DNA from: Cloacimonetes bacterium UBA5284
Lineage (GTDB): Bacteria; Cloacimonadota; Cloacimonadia; Cloacimonadales; Cloacimonadaceae
DNA: 48,520 nt
Reading direction: 5' to 3'
Assembly (NCBI GenBank): GCA_002410505.1
Contig: DHSO01000047.1
Span: 1-48,520 of the forward strand
This document shows, in pieces, positions 1-8,534 of this stretch (position 1 is its first letter; each line of letters opens with the position of its first letter). A model generated the notes under the pieces. That model did no database searches, was not told where the DNA came from, and was given only the letters and a program-made list of their open reading frames with translations. The translations under genes were made by a program, and so were the position numbers.

Positions 1-263
1 ACGGAATTTGGGATTAGGAATCCAATGCTTTTGGAAGAAAAACTTGAGGGAAGGAAGGCGCAGTCTTTGCCCTTTCTTCTTTCAAGAAATATGAAATATT
101 ACACCTTAAAGAATGTGGGATTTTGTCCAAACGAAGTAATCCACTTCAATCTGGTTCGGGTAAAACAACATTGATCCGAATAATTCTAGGACTATATCCT
201 GTTTATGAAGGGCAAATCATACTAGATGGCAACCCCCTACCCAACTCTCAACTCATAAGATGA
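1..263 (+). pseudogene. ABC-transporter ATPase fragment, frameshifted
   Basis: This is a remnant of an ABC ATPase that enters from outside the window. One frame is open from base 1 and reads YYTLKNVGFCPNEVI around 97-141, the usual lead-in to a Walker A loop. The Walker A itself (SGSGKTTLIR, 150-179) lies in a different frame, followed by LYPVYEGQIILDGNPL and a TGA at 261-263. A small deletion near 140-150 therefore broke the gene. The Q-loop, signature and Walker B motifs are all missing downstream. The spacing resembles exporter-type (MsbA-like) ATPases, but the fragment is too short to be sure. Confidence 0.6.
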
Positions 264-439
264 TGGTTATGACCTCAAAGTGATTGTGAATGTTGGGCAG
301 ATAAGTTAGAATCCAGAAAACGTATATATATGTATGAGATTTGTGTTAAGCTCGGGGAAAAAAGTTCTTGACCGATTTAGCATACTGCCCAAATTTGGCA
401 CGTATAGCATAAGTATATATTACAAAGGAGGCTAAGATT

Positions 440-1117
440 ATGAAACTGGATGCACTTAGTATAATCTATCGAGCGACAAAGCTATTTGTTGACTCTAACA
501 ATGAGAAGACAGCAGGGGAAATGGGTCTTATGAATGATCTTTGTGCCAGACTATATGGCAAAGATAGAATACCCTTTGTGTTTGATGATCAACATCCAAT
601 TCCCATACATTTGTTAAGTCCTAGGCTGCGAAATTTACTGGAAAGTGATACCCACGATTCGAATAGGTTATGGGCGTTCCTTTGCTCCCGAGAGAACACA
701 ATCCGCATGATAACTGCGACCGAGATGGAAAAACCAGCCGCAGAAGCTATGTCTTACAGATTGATGGCTTTTTATCCGGAATTACCCCAAGCTGGTGATG
801 ACTACATCCAGTTTAAACAAGTAACAGGTTACATGATAAAAATCATCATGGAGTTGCATGGCTATATCGTAGAGCAAAAGAGAGTCAAGATCAGCAGTCA
901 TCCCAATCCAGATACACAGGAATCATTGAAGTATTTTACTACAGCCTCCAGATACCGCAAACTGACGGAAAATGACGTGAACGATTTCCTCAGCGACATC
1001 ATTGATCCTGCTGAGAAGGAGATGTTCACGCTTATCATGAATAGGATTAGAAACGGTCAAACACAGTATCAGAAGCAATATGCTGTGGATAAGTTAACGG
1101 CAGTGGATGAGCTTTAA
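440..1117 (+). CDS. Hypothetical protein, first gene of a four-gene cassette
   Basis: This is a 225-residue protein of a family I do not recognise. A strong Shine-Dalgarno (AAAGGAGG, about 424-431) sits just upstream of the ATG, so the start is well supported. The protein looks soluble and mostly helical, with no signal peptide, membrane segment or obvious catalytic motif. It ends 24 bases before the AAA+ ATPase gene, and the next two genes follow almost without gaps, so all four are probably co-transcribed. It may be a specificity, adaptor or regulatory partner of the ATPase; that is inference from position only. Confidence 0.8.
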   Translation: MKLDALSIIYRATKLFVDSNNEKTAGEMGLMNDLCARLYGKDRIPFVFDDQHPIPIHLLSPRLRNLLESDTHDSNRLWAFLCSRENTIRMITATEMEKPAAEAMSYRLMAFYPELPQAGDDYIQFKQVTGYMIKIIMELHGYIVEQKRVKISSHPNPDTQESLKYFTTASRYRKLTENDVNDFLSDIIDPAEKEMFTLIMNRIRNGQTQYQKQYAVDKLTAVDEL

Positions 1118-1141
1118 TAAATCGCAGTTGAGAGGTATAAG

Positions 1142-3010
1142 ATGAATTGCAATGAATGTATCTGCCCAGTTACAATCCTGAGCAAAGTTATGACTATGAA
1201 TGATCGAGAGTCATTCCCCGACAGCAACCACGAGATAGACAAGAAGCGAATAAAAGCCGCTTTGGCAAACCAGACTACGGCCAAACGAGTATCACAGAGA
1301 ATGATAAGCAAAGAGATTTCAGCATTGATCTCTCATCCGGAATTTATTGATTATCATCTGACTACGATGGATGTAATGTGCATCGCCACCCTGTGGAAAA
1401 AGCACATCGAGTGTTTGGGTACAAGTATGTCCTGGAATGCCCTCTGCAGAGAACTAAAGCTGAATGTATACGATACCAATACCTGCCTCGCATACATTGA
1501 GAGCCTTCTTGACCGCAAGATTATCACATTTGATGAAACGATCAAGAGTGACTATCATATCAATCCGATAATTCTGCTGTCGGGCGAGTTTATGCTGAGC
1601 AATCTATTGATCATGAAGATACTTGGCAGGAGTATACCCAATGAAATTGGCAGACTTATCGCCCACGAATGGCAGTCTGATTCTGGTTTCATTAGTGATT
1701 TGAATCAGTGCATGAATACTATCTTCAGTTGCTTTGGTGAAATTGAGGGAAACCGCCGGAGAAGATCCAAGAGTATCCATGCGGATGTTTTCTTTTTATG
1801 CATTGAGCCTTTGCTTGTGAAGCTTGGTCAAGCCCGAAATGAGTTGGTTATCACCAAGCTCATTAATGACCATAAGCTTGATAAGATCGAAATTTGCATC
1901 CTGATATTGGTTCTCTATACCCAGTTAACACAAGATAATTGCATAACAGAAAATGAGTTGCTTGGGATCATTTGTAATAGTGACCAAGAAATTAGTTGCT
2001 ACTCCCGTTATTTAAGACCAGATTCAAAACTTACTGCCCAATGCCTGCTACAAGTAGAAGACGTAAGAAGCTTTGCCAATCGAAGAGAATTTTCAATCCC
2101 CGAAGAATTGAAGCTGCGACTCTGTGGAGAGCAAAAATCAGCAAAAAAGCCTCAGGTAAATTACTATCTGTCGCAGAATAATGCCTTAAAATTGGTTCAT
2201 GTAGAGCAATCAATCGATGATCTGATTCTCCCAAAGCATGACAAATCTCTGCTATTGACATTGACCCACCGCTACAAACAACTGGATTGCCAAGACTTTG
2301 CCAATTGGGGACTAGATATCGGACATAACTCTCAGAAAGGAATGATTGCTCTGTTCTATGGTAAGCCAGGAACAGGCAAGACTTATGCAGCTGGAGCTGT
2401 GGCCAATGCTCTTCGGAAGCCATTAGTAGGATTAGACTGCTCAGCTCTACGTGATAGTTATTATGGCGAGTCCGAGAAGCTGGTCAAGAATTCCTTTGAT
2501 TTGATGCACAGGATGTCTGTCGAAATGGATAATCCCCCGGTGTTTCTCATCAATGAAGCTGATCAGCTTGTTCATAATAGAAGCGAAAGGAATAGCTATG
2601 GTTCCAGAACAGATAACTCAATTCAAAACATCATCCTGGAGGCAATGGAGAACTTTCCGGGGATAATGATTCTCACCACAAATCTGGATGAAAACATCGA
2701 TGAAGCATATTTCCGCAGGTTTAACTTGAAACTAAAGTTCAATCCACCCGATCTCCCTTGCCGCATAAAGCTCTGGAAGCTACACGTTAGTAAAGATATT
2801 CCTGGTGCTACAGATATCGATATTGAATATCTGGCAAAGGCCTACGAATTCACAGGCGGACAGATAGCCCTTGTCGTGAATAATGCGTGTAGTGAAGCCA
2901 TTACTCGCTCTGGTAAGTTTAAACGCCTCACGATGGCCGATATCGTCAAATACGCTGCTCTTGAGCAGCCCTGGGCAGGCAACAACACAACAAAGATTAT
3001 AGGATTTTAG
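1142..3010 (+). CDS. AAA+ ATPase with helical N-terminal half
   Basis: The 622-residue protein has about 390 residues of helical sequence of unknown fold followed by one AAA+ module. Walker A is GKPGTGKT (residues 407-414). Walker B is VFLINEAD (467-474), with Asn where Asp is canonical; an NEAD form occurs in a known group of bacterial Cdc48/FtsH-like AAA proteins. A sensor-1 stretch LTTNLDEN lies near residue 507 and an arginine-finger-like YFRRF at 523-527. The C-terminal helical lid follows. It probably remodels protein or nucleic acid using ATP, but the substrate is unknown. It sits between the unknown 225-residue gene and the DnaE-like gene (9-base gap), so the products likely act together. 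GAGAGG upstream supports the first ATG. Confidence 0.88.
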   Translation: MNCNECICPVTILSKVMTMNDRESFPDSNHEIDKKRIKAALANQTTAKRVSQRMISKEISALISHPEFIDYHLTTMDVMCIATLWKKHIECLGTSMSWNALCRELKLNVYDTNTCLAYIESLLDRKIITFDETIKSDYHINPIILLSGEFMLSNLLIMKILGRSIPNEIGRLIAHEWQSDSGFISDLNQCMNTIFSCFGEIEGNRRRRSKSIHADVFFLCIEPLLVKLGQARNELVITKLINDHKLDKIEICILILVLYTQLTQDNCITENELLGIICNSDQEISCYSRYLRPDSKLTAQCLLQVEDVRSFANRREFSIPEELKLRLCGEQKSAKKPQVNYYLSQNNALKLVHVEQSIDDLILPKHDKSLLLTLTHRYKQLDCQDFANWGLDIGHNSQKGMIALFYGKPGTGKTYAAGAVANALRKPLVGLDCSALRDSYYGESEKLVKNSFDLMHRMSVEMDNPPVFLINEADQLVHNRSERNSYGSRTDNSIQNIILEAMENFPGIMILTTNLDENIDEAYFRRFNLKLKFNPPDLPCRIKLWKLHVSKDIPGATDIDIEYLAKAYEFTGGQIALVVNNACSEAITRSGKFKRLTMADIVKYAALEQPWAGNNTTKIIGF

Positions 3011-3019
3011 GAGGTGCAA

Positions 3020-5074
3020 ATGTCGTTTGTTCATTTGCATGTTCACACTGAATACAGTTGGCTCGATGGCGCATGCCAGATAGAAAAGCTGGTCAAAAGA
3101 GCCAAGGAGCTAAAGATGCCTGCGGTAGCAATTACAGACAGAAATTCAATAGCCGGAGCAGTAAGGTTTAGTCAGAAGTGTCATGAAGAAGGCATAAAAC
3201 CCATCATTGGACTGGAGATCAGTGTTCTGAACAATATGAGCGATGGCAGAGCCTTCTCTTTGATCCTCATAGCACAAAATTTGGTAGGATTTCACAATCT
3301 CGCCAGATTGATCAGTCTTGCCCATGAGTATGACAGCACTGACCCTAAGATTTGTAAAAGCCAGTTAGCAGCGCATAATGAAGGGTTGCTTTGTCTCTCA
3401 TTCAGCGTCGTGGGAGAACTGGGTACTCTCCTTCTTGAAGATAAGCAGGATGATGCTCTTCAAACCATCGAGTGGTACAAGTCTGTCTTTAGTGACAGGT
3501 ACTATCTGGAGTTTCAGAATCATGGATTACCCAAGGAAGCAATTGCCATGAATCTGCTACTGAACCTGGCGTTCCAAACTAAGACTCAGGTGGTATTGAC
3601 AAACGACTGCCATTATATAGATAAGCGACAACCTGAAGCAATCGATGCCTTGAATTGCATGCGCCTGGGAATGGACTTCAAATCTGCTGAGAGCAAGCGT
3701 TTTGCCTGCAATGAATACTATTTCAAAACACCCCAGGAGATGAAAAAGCTCATCGATCATCCTCCACAGGCTATTTCGAATACCCTCACAATTGCTGAGA
3801 GTATTGAACTTGATCTCTTGTCTGAGCTCCCCATACAGATGAATCATAATGTTTCGGACATCCTCGATAAAGTGCAGCAGTGCAGACTTCCTGAATGCAC
3901 TTATTTATCATATAAAGCCAAGAATAAAATCAACTTACACATTCCGTCTGGAATGCTGGATAATGTTATCGAAACGCTTCATGATAACTTCAGCGACTTT
4001 CAAATCGAGCGTGTTAGCTCTTATCAACGGTATTCTACAAAGAATCTGTTTATTGCTGTAGCCAAGGTATTGGGTGTATCTGCTGATAAAGTCGAATGGT
4101 TGACTGATATGATGCCAAAGCACTCAAAGTCTGTTATTGATGCGATAATGCAATCCATAGATTTCTCTTGTTTCGCATTGGAAAACTATCTCTACTCAGA
4201 AGCAGTAAGCATAACATCGTGCTTAGAGGGAGTTTTTGAACAAATGGGATATATGCCCACAGTCTTGGCTATGGTGCCAAATAATGCTCCATTGCCAATT
4301 GTACCAGGCAGTCAATCAATACCATGTAGCCAATTTGATCTTCACGCTTTAGAGCAACTCGGTTACCCAATCTTTTACATTTTTGAACTGGATGCTCTTA
4401 CTGCTATGCAGAACTGCTTATCTCTGATCAAGGAAAACCGGGGGCTATCTATAAACCGGGATACGATTCCACTCAATGACTCTTCAACCTATGCAATGAT
4501 AGCAAGAGGTGAAACTGAGGGAGTCTTTCATCTTGATTCACGTCGCACTCGGGACGTACTGCAAAAGTTCAAACCATGCTGTTTCAATGACTTGATGGCA
4601 TTTATTGTGCTTAACACTATAAAACCAGATAAACGCTTAAATGACTATGTAAAAAGACGCAAGAGCAAACAGGAATATCCGCATCCAATACTAAGAAGCA
4701 TTGTAGCAGAGACTCATGGTATGATCATCTATCATGAGCAGTCTGTTAGCCTGTTGCAGCAGATAGCAAGAAACACAGTTGAAGAAGCAAAAATTTTCAA
4801 AAGAATACTGATACATGGAAAGCCCAAAGAGGTTAGACTTATCCACGAGACATTTACAGCTAAAGCACTGGAAAATGGTTTCACTGAAACAGTAGTAACC
4901 CAGGTAATAAGCTTATTTAAGAGCTACGGTAGAATGGCTTTTCCAAGGTGTCACGCGATGACATTGACAAAAATCGCTTACCATTGTGCCTGGTTAAAAG
5001 CTAATTTCAATGAAGAATATAGTGGAAAATGCATAACTAACGGGATAGATTCAAGGAGGAGTCATGAGTTTTAA
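3020..5074 (+). CDS. PHP-domain DNA polymerase III alpha-like protein, polymerase-dead
   Basis: The start is the ATG at 3020, five bases after AGGAGG, giving MSFVHLHVHTEYS, the classic DnaE opening; a GTG six bases upstream is less likely. Residues 1 to about 270 are a PHP domain with HxH (H7, H9), GLEI, QNHG and TNDCHY motifs, but the usual TDHG reads TDRN. Palm and finger segments follow (ETEGVFHLDS, HGMIIYHEQ, FPRCHAMT). The polymerase PDFDxDF motif is replaced by INLHI (N305, H307), and the third catalytic Asp aligns near Y453. At 684 residues it ends after the fingers and lacks the clamp-binding and OB regions of a roughly 1,100-residue DnaE. I infer a pseudo-polymerase that may keep DNA binding and PHP phosphoesterase activity. 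Confidence 0.85.
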   Translation: MSFVHLHVHTEYSWLDGACQIEKLVKRAKELKMPAVAITDRNSIAGAVRFSQKCHEEGIKPIIGLEISVLNNMSDGRAFSLILIAQNLVGFHNLARLISLAHEYDSTDPKICKSQLAAHNEGLLCLSFSVVGELGTLLLEDKQDDALQTIEWYKSVFSDRYYLEFQNHGLPKEAIAMNLLLNLAFQTKTQVVLTNDCHYIDKRQPEAIDALNCMRLGMDFKSAESKRFACNEYYFKTPQEMKKLIDHPPQAISNTLTIAESIELDLLSELPIQMNHNVSDILDKVQQCRLPECTYLSYKAKNKINLHIPSGMLDNVIETLHDNFSDFQIERVSSYQRYSTKNLFIAVAKVLGVSADKVEWLTDMMPKHSKSVIDAIMQSIDFSCFALENYLYSEAVSITSCLEGVFEQMGYMPTVLAMVPNNAPLPIVPGSQSIPCSQFDLHALEQLGYPIFYIFELDALTAMQNCLSLIKENRGLSINRDTIPLNDSSTYAMIARGETEGVFHLDSRRTRDVLQKFKPCCFNDLMAFIVLNTIKPDKRLNDYVKRRKSKQEYPHPILRSIVAETHGMIIYHEQSVSLLQQIARNTVEEAKIFKRILIHGKPKEVRLIHETFTAKALENGFTETVVTQVISLFKSYGRMAFPRCHAMTLTKIAYHCAWLKANFNEEYSGKCITNGIDSRRSHEF

Positions 5075-6026
5075 AACAGAAGTGCTAACACACATGGGAG
5101 AATATAAACGGAACGTATTAAGAATTGAAGAAAATGGAAAATGGTGGCTCAACAGAAAAGAGAATAGTTATGTGACACATGATCACATACTTCCAGTAAT
5201 CGATAATGAAAACTCCTATGATAAGCATTGTGTGGACAATATTCGGAAAGAAAACATTTTATCAACATACAGAAACGCATGCTGGACATATGTAAAAGCA
5301 CAAGGAATCAAACTGCACCAATTCTACCATCATTTAAACTCATCCCAAGCAATGTGCTTGAATTTCTTCTATCCATTTGCTGTAAATACCTTGATAAAGA
5401 GTTCATTCTTCACGGCTATCCAGATTCAATGCTTGGAAAAAATCCCTGTTAAAAACCCAGGACTTATGAACTACGAGTTTGAGTATGAGTCTTCTTTGGA
5501 CAGATACAATAGCCAGAACCCAACCAACTTCGATTTATGCATATCGAGTGAAAGCACAAAACTCTTGTTTGAAGTGAAGTATACAGAAGAAGGATTTGGA
5601 GGCACTGACAAAAAAAAGAGGGCAAACTACTTGGAGAAGTACAAAGACCTATATCACAAATTAGCTTCAAAAGTTATCTCAGATGAATGGAACACATGTG
5701 ATAACTTTATTGAAAACTATCAAATCATGAGGAACTTAGTACATATAGATGACAGTAGTTACCTAATCTTCTTGTATCCTGAGTTAAACGTAAAAGTTAA
5801 AAACCAAGCTATTAGGGCTCGTGATTTTGTTAAGCCTGAGTTTCGGACAAAGCTTATATGTATGACTTGGGAAACCTTGTATCAACAGACATTCAACGTG
5901 TTACTGGAAGTGGATGCTATGGATAGTTTCCTAGAACAGAGTTTGCTTGAGTTTAGAGACAAATACCTATACTGGATAGATATACCCAAATGTTACCGCA
6001 CCAAATCTCGACTGAGCATCTATTGA
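5064..6026 (+). CDS. PD-(D/E)XK nuclease, PGN_0703-like
   Basis: This 320-residue protein starts 11 bases inside the end of the DnaE-like gene, behind AAGGAGGAG (5052-5060), so translation is coupled. The segment SSQAMCLNFFYPFA and the later TNFDLCISS...LLFEVKYTE show the layout of PGN_0703-type putative restriction endonucleases: an Asp on one strand and an E-x-K on the next, the PD-(D/E)XK core. There is no signal peptide or membrane segment. It is the last gene of the cassette and would be its DNA-cleaving effector if the cassette is a defence system. The family assignment rests on motif recognition; the role is inferred. Confidence 0.8.
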   Translation: MSFKTEVLTHMGEYKRNVLRIEENGKWWLNRKENSYVTHDHILPVIDNENSYDKHCVDNIRKENILSTYRNACWTYVKAQGIKLHQFYHHLNSSQAMCLNFFYPFAVNTLIKSSFFTAIQIQCLEKIPVKNPGLMNYEFEYESSLDRYNSQNPTNFDLCISSESTKLLFEVKYTEEGFGGTDKKKRANYLEKYKDLYHKLASKVISDEWNTCDNFIENYQIMRNLVHIDDSSYLIFLYPELNVKVKNQAIRARDFVKPEFRTKLICMTWETLYQQTFNVLLEVDAMDSFLEQSLLEFRDKYLYWIDIPKCYRTKSRLSIY

Positions 6027-6064
6027 ATCTCTAATTATTGGAATACCTATAGCGACTTGAAAGA

Positions 6065-6532
6065 TTACTTTCGTCCCTTATAATATGGACTTAGATTCAT
6101 GCAGATATCTTGTAGCTCCTCGCTATCCTCACAGTTCTTGAATATGTGCTCCAGGAGCTCTTCCTGCCTTGCCTGACCCAGAGTTAATCGGTATAATGAT
6201 AGTATCTTGATTAACCTTTCATAATTCCCTATATCCTTACTCAGTGGATAGGATGGGACAATGCGTTCAATCTTGCTGCCCTGTGCATCTGGCAAACACC
6301 AGAATGGAACCAGTTCGGAGTACTCAGGATTGTATTCCAGCTTTGCTCTATTAAACATCTCTGTCCATACATCAGTTTTGAATGCGATTGTTCCGGCATA
6401 CTTTTCTGTTATATTCTGCCTGATTGCCAGGCATTTGAATCTGTCGATTCGACCTTCCCTCTGTTCGAGATCGACGGGGTTTGAATTGTTCCAATGGAGT
6501 ATATTAGTGAGATGGATCTGTTGAGGAGATTA
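6065..6532 (-). pseudogene. C-terminal fragment of a SNF2-like DEAD/DEAH helicase
   Basis: Reading the minus strand, an open frame contains ILHWNNSNPVDLEQREGRIDR, the motif V-VI region of superfamily 2 helicases with the QREGRIDR arginine motif. It is followed by the family's usual C-terminal block (IERIVPSYPLSKD, then LGQARQEELLEHI). The frame closes at a stop near 6530 and everything 5' of motif V is absent. The first ATG in frame lies at 6358, well inside the domain. It is therefore a truncated copy, convergent with the nuclease gene. Helicases with this motif form are common in defence islands, which fits the neighbouring cassette. Confidence 0.75.
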
Positions 6533-6817
6533 GTACGAGTAACTATTCAGAAGTTATCATCAGCAGAAAAAAGAGTAATAATTTCACGCTATGGGCTAAA
6601 CTCGTATATACAAAAAACTCTAGAACAAATTGGCCTTGAGTTGGGATTAACTAGGGAAAGAGTCAGGCAAATTGAGGCTAGTGCTTTCAAATCTCTGAGG
6701 AATGAGGGGAAATCTGGTTTATTTGAATGGCTTTTTGATTATTCAGAGATGATTTACTACCTAAATGTGAGTTCTAGCTTCATGCACTACATTCCACGAC
6801 TTGAATATGGAATATAA
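6494..6817 (+). CDS. Sigma-70 region 4-like fragment
   Basis: The 107-residue reading frame contains LSSAEKRVIISRYGL, TLEQIGLELGLTRERVRQIE and ASAFKSLRNEG, which together are a sigma-70 family region 4 (the -35-binding helix-turn-helix). Regions 1 to 3 are missing. The first dozen codons overlap the antisense of the helicase fragment, so the N-terminus seems to be created by a recombination junction near 6530. It may be a decayed sigma factor piece or a small stand-alone DNA-binding protein. I see no good ribosome binding site before the ATG at 6494, which argues for a remnant. Confidence 0.55.
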   Translation: MEYISEMDLLRRLVRVTIQKLSSAEKRVIISRYGLNSYIQKTLEQIGLELGLTRERVRQIEASAFKSLRNEGKSGLFEWLFDYSEMIYYLNVSSSFMHYIPRLEYGI

Positions 6818-6867
6818 AGTATTCAAACGATTAAGACATTCATTCGCGTTTATTGAATGAACTGTTG

Positions 6868-7251
6868 TTACACGATCAGATTGTCCATCACATCCAGTGC
6901 ATCGTTCATGGGATAAATCTTATCCTGGGCTGCCAGTGCCCGGCAGATATCACTGGTGCGGTCATCCAGTATCACCACGAGTTTGTAGTATCTGGCTTTG
7001 GCTTTCTTGTAGCCTTGCAACCTTCCGAATTCCCTGATTCTAAGCGCTGTATGCTCTGCCAGTCTCTGCCAGTAGTTGGATGAGCGGTTGGCTAGGTCAT
7101 TGAACTGGTCTTTGAGAGTATCGGCAAGCATCTCTTTCGTATAGCCTTGTTCGATGGCTGTGGAGAGGGTATCTGCGAAGTTCTGCCTGACATCTGCTTC
7201 AAAGTGATTCCCGATCCAGAACAACTGCTGCTTCTGGATGGTGGATGATAG
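6868..7251 (-). pseudogene. Phage head morphogenesis protein (SPP1 gp7-like) fragment
   Basis: The minus-strand frame reads FWIGNHFEADVRQNFADTL, then LRIREFGRLQGYKKAKARYY, then VVILDDRTSDICRAL and DKIYP. This is the pattern of SPP1 gp7 / Mu gpF minor head proteins, including the DDRTSDICRAL motif near their C-terminus. The frame is continuous with the terminase piece upstream, no independent start codon with a Shine-Dalgarno is visible, and the N-terminal part of the family is missing. It is a prophage remnant. Confidence 0.7.
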
Positions 7252-7428
7252 GTGTTGATCTTCATCATAGTAGTATCGGAAGAACTTGGTGTTCTCAGTC
7301 TGCCGTATCCAGACGTGGATTGCGTAGAAGCGGTTTCCATCATAGCCAATGGAGATGACTGCTTTGAAACAGCCCTTCTCTCCCTAGGCAGGATCGGCAT
7401 AGAGCCAGATCCGCTTCAAACTTTGGGT
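7252..7428 (-). pseudogene. Terminase large subunit nuclease-domain fragment with in-frame stop
   Basis: Minus-strand translation gives RIWLYADPA, a TAG at 7384-7386, then GEKGCFKAVISIGYDGNRFY and VWIRQTENTKFF in the same frame. This is the first Asp-containing strand and following region of a phage terminase large-subunit nuclease domain. The piece then runs directly into the head morphogenesis fragment without a stop, so the portal and other genes normally between them are deleted. The stop and the missing ATPase domain make it a clear pseudogene. Confidence 0.65.
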
Positions 7429-7440
7429 GACACATTGTAG

Positions 7441-7478
7441 TGATGCAAAGTGATGCATAGTGATGAATGTGATGAAAC
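7441..7478. repeat. Tandem TGATG repeats of about 10 bases
   Basis: Four head-to-tail copies are visible: TGATGCAAAG, TGATGCATAG, TGATGAATG, TGATGAAAC. They lie exactly where the recognisable terminase fragment ends. They could be a binding-site cluster, an attachment or recombination scar, or simple slippage. Confidence 0.6.
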
Positions 7479-7575
7479 TGAGCGGAAACAGTTTTGACCG
7501 ATTTCAGAGGATAGTCCGGCCGGCTTTCAATCCGGGATTCCCATCCGGAATCATTTGCTTGATTGCACAAATTTC

Positions 7576-7581
7576 TTGACA
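7576..7581 (+). promoter_or_regulatory. Possible -35 element before the deacetylase gene
   Basis: TTGACA, 93 bases before the chosen ATG. The sequence 17 bases downstream is a poor -10 match. The same hexamer recurs before many genes of this window. Confidence 0.35.
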
Positions 7582-7673
7582 CAGATACCCGCTGTAGAAA
7601 AGCTAAGAGTAAGGAACGATAATTGCTTTTTGATGCCAATATATGCCGATGCTTTCAGCACACAAAAGGGAAA

Positions 7674-8534
7674 ATGAACAAAGATTCGAAGATAACAAAA
7701 CCCGGATTCTTCACCATCGATGTAGAGGACTATTACCACATCATCGGTGTGCGGGGAAGTCCGGAGATTTCCGACTGGGATAAATTCCCATCCAGGGTGG
7801 AATATGGCTTGAACCGGCTCTTTGAGCTTTTGGACCGACACAATGTAAAAGCCAGTCTCTTTTTCTTGGCTTACATTGCCCGGAAATATCCGCATCTGGT
7901 ATTGCGCGCTCTGGCTCTGGGTCACGAAATCTGCTCTCACGGGATGTACCATCAGGAAGTGAGCCGGCAAAGCCAAAAGGACTTTTTTGAAGATGCCCAC
8001 AAATCCCGACTTATATTGGAAGACATCAGCGGCGAAGCGGTAATAGGTTATCGAAGCGCCGGCTTTTCCATCGACAACCGCAATCCCTGGTTTTTTGATA
8101 CTCTCCTGCAAGCAGGCTATCTATACGATTCCTCCATCGTGCCAAACCGCCTGCATCATCGGCTCATCCCCGGCGTTCAGCTTTACCCTTCAAATATCCA
8201 AACCGCCTCCGGCAGCATTTACGAATTTCCCATTGGCATTGCTGAGCTGGCCGGGGCTCGGCTGAACATGTTTGGCGGAGGCTATTTGCGCTTTTTCCCA
8301 AAGGCCCTGCTATGCCACATGGCAAAACAAAGCATCCTGAAGCGGCCGCTTCTGGTCTATATACATCCTCGGGAAATGGACCCCGATCATCCTCATATAC
8401 CTATGAGTCTATATAGACATTTCAAAAGCTATATAAACATGAGATCCGTACCCGGCAAACTGACGGCCCTGCTGGAAATAACCGAATATCAGCGTCTGAA
8501 GGACTACTATGACATCCACTGTAAGCAATCCTGA
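7674..8534 (+). CDS. Polysaccharide deacetylase family protein
   Basis: The start is the ATG at 7674 behind AAAGGGA; an upstream TTG at 7623 would add residues with no family resemblance. The 286-residue protein begins FFTIDVEDYYH, holding the DxxD metal/catalytic pair (D16, D19). It carries the H89xxxH93 zinc ligands in SHGMYH and YRSAGFSIDNRN. This is a carbohydrate esterase 4 NodB-type domain of the branch with an extended C-terminus, seen in exopolysaccharide and outer-membrane glycan loci. It likely removes N-acetyl groups from a glycan or a lipid-linked intermediate. No signal peptide is visible, so it is probably cytoplasmic. It overlaps the methyltransferase gene by 26 bases, which suggests coupled expression. 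Confidence 0.88.
   Translation: MNKDSKITKPGFFTIDVEDYYHIIGVRGSPEISDWDKFPSRVEYGLNRLFELLDRHNVKASLFFLAYIARKYPHLVLRALALGHEICSHGMYHQEVSRQSQKDFFEDAHKSRLILEDISGEAVIGYRSAGFSIDNRNPWFFDTLLQAGYLYDSSIVPNRLHHRLIPGVQLYPSNIQTASGSIYEFPIGIAELAGARLNMFGGGYLRFFPKALLCHMAKQSILKRPLLVYIHPREMDPDHPHIPMSLYRHFKSYINMRSVPGKLTALLEITEYQRLKDYYDIHCKQS

Noticed and set aside
3020..5074. Annotation as the replicative DNA polymerase III alpha
   Set aside because: The catalytic aspartates and the C-terminal clamp-binding and OB parts are missing, and the length is about 60 percent of DnaE.
7623..7673. Extended start of the deacetylase at TTG 7623
   Set aside because: The added 17 residues have no family match and the ATG at 7674 has a better ribosome site.
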